A stretch of 9,111 nucleotides of DNA, taken from positions 1 to 9,111 of the forward strand of contig CAMDHL010000070.1 of NCBI GenBank assembly GCA_945898105.1, read 5' to 3'. This DNA comes from Comamonas sp. lk. GTDB taxonomy: Bacteria > Pseudomonadota > Gammaproteobacteria > Burkholderiales > Burkholderiaceae_C. The notes beneath the pieces were generated by a model, which saw nothing but the letters and a program-made list of their open reading frames with translations, had not been told where the DNA came from and searched no databases. Positions 5,898 to 9,111 of this stretch are shown here, piece by piece (the stretch's first letter is position 1; each line of letters opens with the position of its first letter). The position numbers and the translations under genes are program-made.

Positions 5898-5926
5898 AAC
5901 CATGTTCATGTATGGGATGGTTTTTT
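5898..5926 (+). terminator. Weak candidate terminator between the two lipoprotein genes
   Basis: AACCAT (5898-5903) pairs with ATGGTT (5917-5922) and is followed by TTTT before A. The stem is short and A+T-rich with a 13-base loop, so termination would be inefficient. It lies in the 172-base gap (5815-5986) between the lipoprotein genes; I see no convincing promoter or other gene in that gap. Confidence 0.3.
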
Positions 5927-5986
5927 AGATTCAGGCTGCGCACCAATTATTGGCATCTTGAAAAATTGATACCACGGAGAATAACG

Positions 5987-6169
5987 ATGTATTTGCAAAC
6001 TCTCGTACGCGCCATCAGCATAGCGACCCTTGTTTTGGCATTGAACGCTTGTACGGCGCTGACCCTTGCCGGTAGCGCTGTGATGGACGCTGGCTCAGCT
6101 GTCGTCACTGGCGCCGCAAAGGCCGGAAGTTCGGTCGTCGATGCAATAACTCCAGATTCAAAAAAATAA
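5987..6169 (+). CDS. Small putative lipoprotein with Gly/Ala/Val-rich repeats (60 residues)
   Basis: The ATG at 5987 has GGAG (5976-5979) seven bases upstream. The 60-residue product starts MYLQTLVRAI, continues with a hydrophobic segment and ends its signal at the lipobox LNAC (Cys at residue 20). The mature part is about 41 residues and shows a threefold motif, AGSAVMD, AGSAVVT and AGSSVVD, which would form a small amphipathic helix with an Ala/Gly/Val face; it ends in a lysine pair. Small lipoproteins of this composition are common and mostly uncharacterised in proteobacteria; it resembles short V/G/A-rich lipoprotein families I remember, without a firm match. The same frame is open for about 220 bases upstream, but that stretch lacks a ribosome-binding site and would bury the signal sequence. 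Confidence 0.7.
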   Translation: MYLQTLVRAISIATLVLALNACTALTLAGSAVMDAGSAVVTGAAKAGSSVVDAITPDSKK

Positions 6170-6180
6170 GGCAAAACATG

Positions 6181-6199
6181 TTCCGGCTCTCTGCCGGGA
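6181..6199. other. Hairpin in the convergent gap between the lipoprotein and hydrolase genes
   Basis: TTCCGGC (6181-6187) pairs with GCCGGGA (6193-6199), with one G-T pair and a TCTCT loop. A second small stem, GTGC/GCAC (6202-6213), follows. The gap (6170-6238) separates two genes that converge. On the minus strand TTTT follows the stem four bases later and a longer T-run comes after that, so a minus-strand terminator for the hydrolase operon is plausible but weak. Confidence 0.35.
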
Positions 6200-6238
6200 C
6201 TGTGCCACAGCACTTGTACCGCAAAAAATCACGCGCGC

Positions 6239-8260
6239 TTACAGCAATCGGCGTTTGACTTTTTTGTCCCAGTGCCGCACCAAGATTTGCTTATCGCCTT
6301 CGTAGGCTTCCAGCCTGCCGGTGATGCGGAAATGCGTTGCGCTGGCGGTCATGGTGCTATAGGTCTCGGTGCGGGTGACCCAGTCGCCGCGCGAGGTTTC
6401 CATGCTCCAGTGGCATTCTTGGCGGGCGGATAAGGGATCGTCGGGCAGGATGCTGTAACGCTCGCGTCCGCGTCCCCACGTCGTCAGGCCGTGCTCCAGG
6501 TTAGTGATCCGGCCAAAGTCGTCTTCAATCACCATGCCCCGCTCGCCGGTGGCCTGATCGATCGTTACTTCCCGCTTGTTCCAGGGCGCGTCCAGCGTCT
6601 TCAGGCGTACCGCTGGCGCTGCCTCGGCTGGCTCAAAATGCGGCGCTTTTTCACCACGCACTTTGGCTCGCACTGGTAAGTCCATATGGCTGGCACCGGT
6701 GTGTACTGTCAGCGTAACGGGCGTCGGGGCCGGCCAGATCAGTGGCCAGTAACTGGTGGACAGCGATACCCGAAGCCGATGCCCTTTAGGTAACCTGTAG
6801 GCCACGTCGTCCAATTGAATTTTTACGGTGTACACCTTGCCCGGCTCTAGGGCCTGGGGATGATCGTGGCTGGCATCGCCGTGCAGATGCGTGAGGTTAG
6901 CCACCGCGTAGGTCAGCCGTGATACCGCACCATCGGGCCAGATGCTGTTTAACCGCACCGCCACATGCGCAACGGGCTGGTCGACGCTGAACTTGAGCGT
7001 CAGCACCGGAGCGCCGACTAGGTCTATGTCTTGGCCTAAAGGCGCTCCGTCAAAGGTCAGCGAGCCCGAGTCATCCTGACGCTGGTCGCCCGCAAATTCT
7101 GGCCCCATCCAAATAATGCAGTACTCGCCGCTGTCTGCGCCGGTGTGCTGCGGTGAGCTGATCGTCTGCTTGCGTGCGCTGGTTCGCTCTGCCCCTAGGC
7201 CGTCGGCATTGAGATGAAGGCGCTGCCCGTTTTGCTTCGTATTGGGCCATACGGTGTCGCTGACCCAGCGGCCCGCAATGTGGCTGATGCTGGCGCCGGG
7301 CCGCTGCACTTCCATGATGTAGGTGCGAAAAGCCGGGTCCTGCTCCACGCCGGTTTGCGCGCCTTTGAGCCAGCGGTCCCACCAGCGCAGCGCCTCTTGC
7401 AAAAAGCCGATGCGCGGCTCGGGCACTGCAAAGTGCGGGTACTTATGCGCCCACGGCCCAATGATGCCTTTGACCGGGCTTTGCACCGTGCCCACCAGAC
7501 GCGGCACGGCGTTGGTATAGGCGTCGTTCCAGCCGCCAAAAGCCAGTACAGCCGCTTTGATGGCGCCGATGTCTTGGTTGACCGAACCGCGCTTCCAGTA
7601 GGCATCGCGGTGCGGGTGTTGCAGCCAGTCGATGGCCAGCAATGGCTCGGTGTTCAGGCGCTCCAACCACATGGCGCGCCATTGTTTTCCGACCAGCGTA
7701 GGGTCCGGCGGACGCGAAGAATAGCCAAACATCGTGGCCGACCATCCCATGTTTTCCGATAGCAGGCAGCCGCCTTTGAAATGGATGTCGTCGGTATAGC
7801 GGTCGTCGGTCGAGCAAAGGGTAATGATGGCTTCCAGGCCCTCGGGTTGGCGGGCTGCTACCTGCAGGCTGTTGAAACCGCCCCAGGAGATGCCCATCAT
7901 GCCCACGCGCCCTGTGCACCAGGGCTGCTGGCGCAGCCAGGCGATCACCGATTCGGCGTCCTGCAATTCCTGCTCGGAGTATTCGTCATGCATGAGGCCT
8001 TGCGAGTCCCCATTGCCACGCATGTCCACGCGGATACACGCGTAGCCGTGGCCCGCCAGATACGGGTGGGTGAGGGCGTCGCGCACGATGGTGCCATCGC
8101 GCTTACGGTAGGGCAAATGCTCCAGGATGGCGGGCACCGGGTTCTTAGCGGCGTCCTTGGGTAGCCAGATGCGCGCCGATAGTTGGGTGCCATCGGGCAT
8201 GGGAATAATTTGGTGCTCGATTTCGCGCACCGCGCGGGGGAATTTGCGTACAGTTTTCAT
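6239..8260 (-). CDS. CocE/NonD family (S15-type) alpha/beta hydrolase
   Basis: This is a serine hydrolase of the X-Pro dipeptidyl-peptidase/cocaine-esterase superfamily, whose members cleave esters or amide bonds of acyl amino acids and related small molecules; the substrate cannot be read from sequence. I start it at ATG 8260 (673 residues): AAGG lies eight bases upstream, and an in-frame TTG at 8296 lacks a ribosome-binding site. The alpha/beta-hydrolase domain covers about residues 15-300, with HLPYRKRD and VDMRGNGDSQG near the N-terminus. The catalytic triad is probably S125 (GISWGG), D246 (GGWNDAY) and H272 (GPWAHKYPH). A C-terminal jelly-roll domain follows (about 315-545), including the RLPKGHRLRVSLSTSYWP segment. 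The last 120 or so residues form an extra region absent from CocE (about 570 residues). No signal peptide is visible, so it is probably cytosolic. It starts 32 bases after the metallophosphoesterase stop, suggesting one transcript. Confidence 0.9.
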   Translation of the reverse strand: MKTVRKFPRAVREIEHQIIPMPDGTQLSARIWLPKDAAKNPVPAILEHLPYRKRDGTIVRDALTHPYLAGHGYACIRVDMRGNGDSQGLMHDEYSEQELQDAESVIAWLRQQPWCTGRVGMMGISWGGFNSLQVAARQPEGLEAIITLCSTDDRYTDDIHFKGGCLLSENMGWSATMFGYSSRPPDPTLVGKQWRAMWLERLNTEPLLAIDWLQHPHRDAYWKRGSVNQDIGAIKAAVLAFGGWNDAYTNAVPRLVGTVQSPVKGIIGPWAHKYPHFAVPEPRIGFLQEALRWWDRWLKGAQTGVEQDPAFRTYIMEVQRPGASISHIAGRWVSDTVWPNTKQNGQRLHLNADGLGAERTSARKQTISSPQHTGADSGEYCIIWMGPEFAGDQRQDDSGSLTFDGAPLGQDIDLVGAPVLTLKFSVDQPVAHVAVRLNSIWPDGAVSRLTYAVANLTHLHGDASHDHPQALEPGKVYTVKIQLDDVAYRLPKGHRLRVSLSTSYWPLIWPAPTPVTLTVHTGASHMDLPVRAKVRGEKAPHFEPAEAAPAVRLKTLDAPWNKREVTIDQATGERGMVIEDDFGRITNLEHGLTTWGRGRERYSILPDDPLSARQECHWSMETSRGDWVTRTETYSTMTASATHFRITGRLEAYEGDKQILVRHWDKKVKRRLL

Positions 8261-8292
8261 GGCGGCGACCTTAGCGCTGGCCGCGCGCCCTG

Positions 8293-9111
8293 TCAAATCG
8301 GGAAAACCAGACGTACGCGGCCGTCCTGGGCACGGCCTTGCATAGCTTGCGCTTTTTCCCCGGCAAAGCGTTGCGCTAGTCCGTGGTGCAGCGCCGCCAG
8401 CGTCCCGGCCGCGCTGCGGTGGTCCATTGGGGTGCAGATCAGTTCCAGGCTGCCGTCGTCGTGGCGAACCAACTCGATAGCGCGCGTCTGGCTGGGCCAG
8501 TCAATGACGGAGGCGGTGGCGATTTCCCAAAAGCCCCGCCCGCCGCCGGCACGGGCTTGTGGACGTGGCGGGTGCGCGTCGATTCGATGGATATGGCGGT
8601 GGCCTACCAGCCAAGCCAGCACGCAGGCATGCCGGTGCAGCACATCGGTCAGGGCCTGCGCATGCACGCGCTCCGGGTCATGGCCCCGGCGGTTGACCAG
8701 CGAGGCGCAGCCATGGTGGCTGGCGATGATGGCCCAGCGGCCTGGCGTGCGCGCCACTTCCTGCAAACAATCATCCAGCCAGGCCAGTTGCGGCTTGCCC
8801 ACGCTGCCCTGGTAATCGCCCCAGGGGTGGTTGGTGTCTAGCAGGATGATCCGCACATGCTCGGTGTCCACATACGTATCGCGCTGGCCCGGCCCCAGTG
8901 ATCCGTAGCCTAGGGCGCCCGCTGCCGCATGGGCATCGACAAATTCTTGCGCGCTGATGATTCGCCGCTCTGCATCCGGCGCTATCGCCCGCGTGCCTGC
9001 GCCGGATTCTGTCTGGGAAAACGCGTCGGGCGTGTCCAAAAATGCGTTCAGCGGGTCCGCAGGCATAAAGCCGGTTGGCTGCGCCAGGGTTTTGCGCGCA
9101 CCGGTAGCGAT
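8293..9111 (-). CDS. Calcineurin-like metallophosphoesterase, N-terminal part outside window
   Basis: This is a calcineurin-like metallophosphoesterase; members hydrolyse phosphomonoesters or phosphodiesters at a two-metal site. The frame is open to the right edge, with 15 codons visible upstream of the Met at 9066, so the early D-x-H, GD-x-x-D and GNHD motifs are expected outside the window. Numbered from that Met, the visible part contains the core strand IILLDTNHPWG, then GSVGKPQLAWLDDCL, the histidine motif SHHG, and the final metal motif GHRH (H156 and H158), where most members have GHTH or GHVH. A hydrophilic C-terminal tail of about 60 residues follows. I cannot name a subfamily with certainty; the TNHPWG/QLAWLDD region recalls an actinobacterial-type metallophosphoesterase family from memory only. 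Its TGA is 32 bases ahead of the hydrolase start. The substrate is unknown, and whether the protein is exported cannot be seen. Confidence 0.8.
   Translation of the reverse strand: MATGARKTLAQPTGFMPADPLNAFLDTPDAFSQTESGAGTRAIAPDAERRIISAQEFVDAHAAAGALGYGSLGPGQRDTYVDTEHVRIILLDTNHPWGDYQGSVGKPQLAWLDDCLQEVARTPGRWAIIASHHGCASLVNRRGHDPERVHAQALTDVLHRHACVLAWLVGHRHIHRIDAHPPRPQARAGGGRGFWEIATASVIDWPSQTRAIELVRHDDGSLELICTPMDHRSAAGTLAALHHGLAQRFAGEKAQAMQGRAQDGRVRLVFPI

Noticed and set aside
5765..5986. Longer N-terminal extension of the second lipoprotein
   Set aside because: The frame is open, but it overlaps the first lipoprotein, has no ribosome-binding site at its start and would bury the signal sequence and lipobox.
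8261..8296. TTG start for the CocE-like hydrolase at 8296, overlapping the upstream TGA as TTGA
   Set aside because: The overlap is suggestive of coupling, but there is no ribosome-binding site before it, whereas ATG 8260 has AAGG at good spacing and fits family length.
1..9111. CRISPR array, insertion sequence, defence cassette or riboswitch
   Set aside because: No regularly spaced repeats, transposase, nuclease/toxin pair or recognisable aptamer core was seen on either strand.

Overview
The window looks like chromosomal core DNA of a betaproteobacterium of the order Burkholderiales, possibly Comamonadaceae-like. This rests on gene order (cytochrome bc1 genes petA-petB-petC, then sspA-sspB, then a tRNA-Thr) and on protein features typical of that group: full-length cytochrome b with 15-residue spacing in the second haem-ligand pair, and an SspA with an intact PHP motif. 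The taxonomic call is an inference from remembered family features; no search was run.

Layout. Positions 1-1052 (+) hold a PdxA-family dehydrogenase whose N-terminus lies off the left edge. After a short gap with a candidate promoter, 1165-3989 (+) is the bc1 operon: Rieske iron-sulfur protein, cytochrome b and cytochrome c1, with gaps of 22 and 16 bases. It ends in a G+C-rich hairpin followed by a strong rho-independent terminator (4041-4073), immediately in front of sspA (4095) and sspB (4737, TTG start). SspB keeps the C-terminal tail that docks on ClpX. A tRNA-Thr(UGU) with encoded CCA follows at 5342-5417, then a perfect 12-bp inverted repeat.

Positions 5463-6238 are a less conserved pocket with two small predicted lipoproteins. 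The first (5593-5814) is preceded by a 21-codon micro-ORF with a near-perfect Shine-Dalgarno sequence, and the micro-ORF stop codon lies just past the lipoprotein start. From 6239 to the right edge the coding strand switches to minus: a CocE/NonD (S15-type) alpha/beta hydrolase lies downstream of a calcineurin-like metallophosphoesterase cut by the window edge. The two are probably co-transcribed.

How the genes work together. petABC encode the three catalytic subunits of ubiquinol:cytochrome c oxidoreductase, which moves electrons from ubiquinol to cytochrome c and pumps protons. SspA is an RNA-polymerase-associated stress regulator, and SspB delivers ssrA-tagged proteins to ClpXP. No mobile element, CRISPR array, phage gene or defence system is visible, and I see no convincing new multi-gene system. 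The points most worth a second look are the coupled micro-ORF/lipoprotein, the T-stem mismatch in the tRNA, the PVWY variant of the cytochrome b Qo motif, the alternative RNA folds between petC and sspA, and the C-terminal extension of the CocE-like hydrolase.
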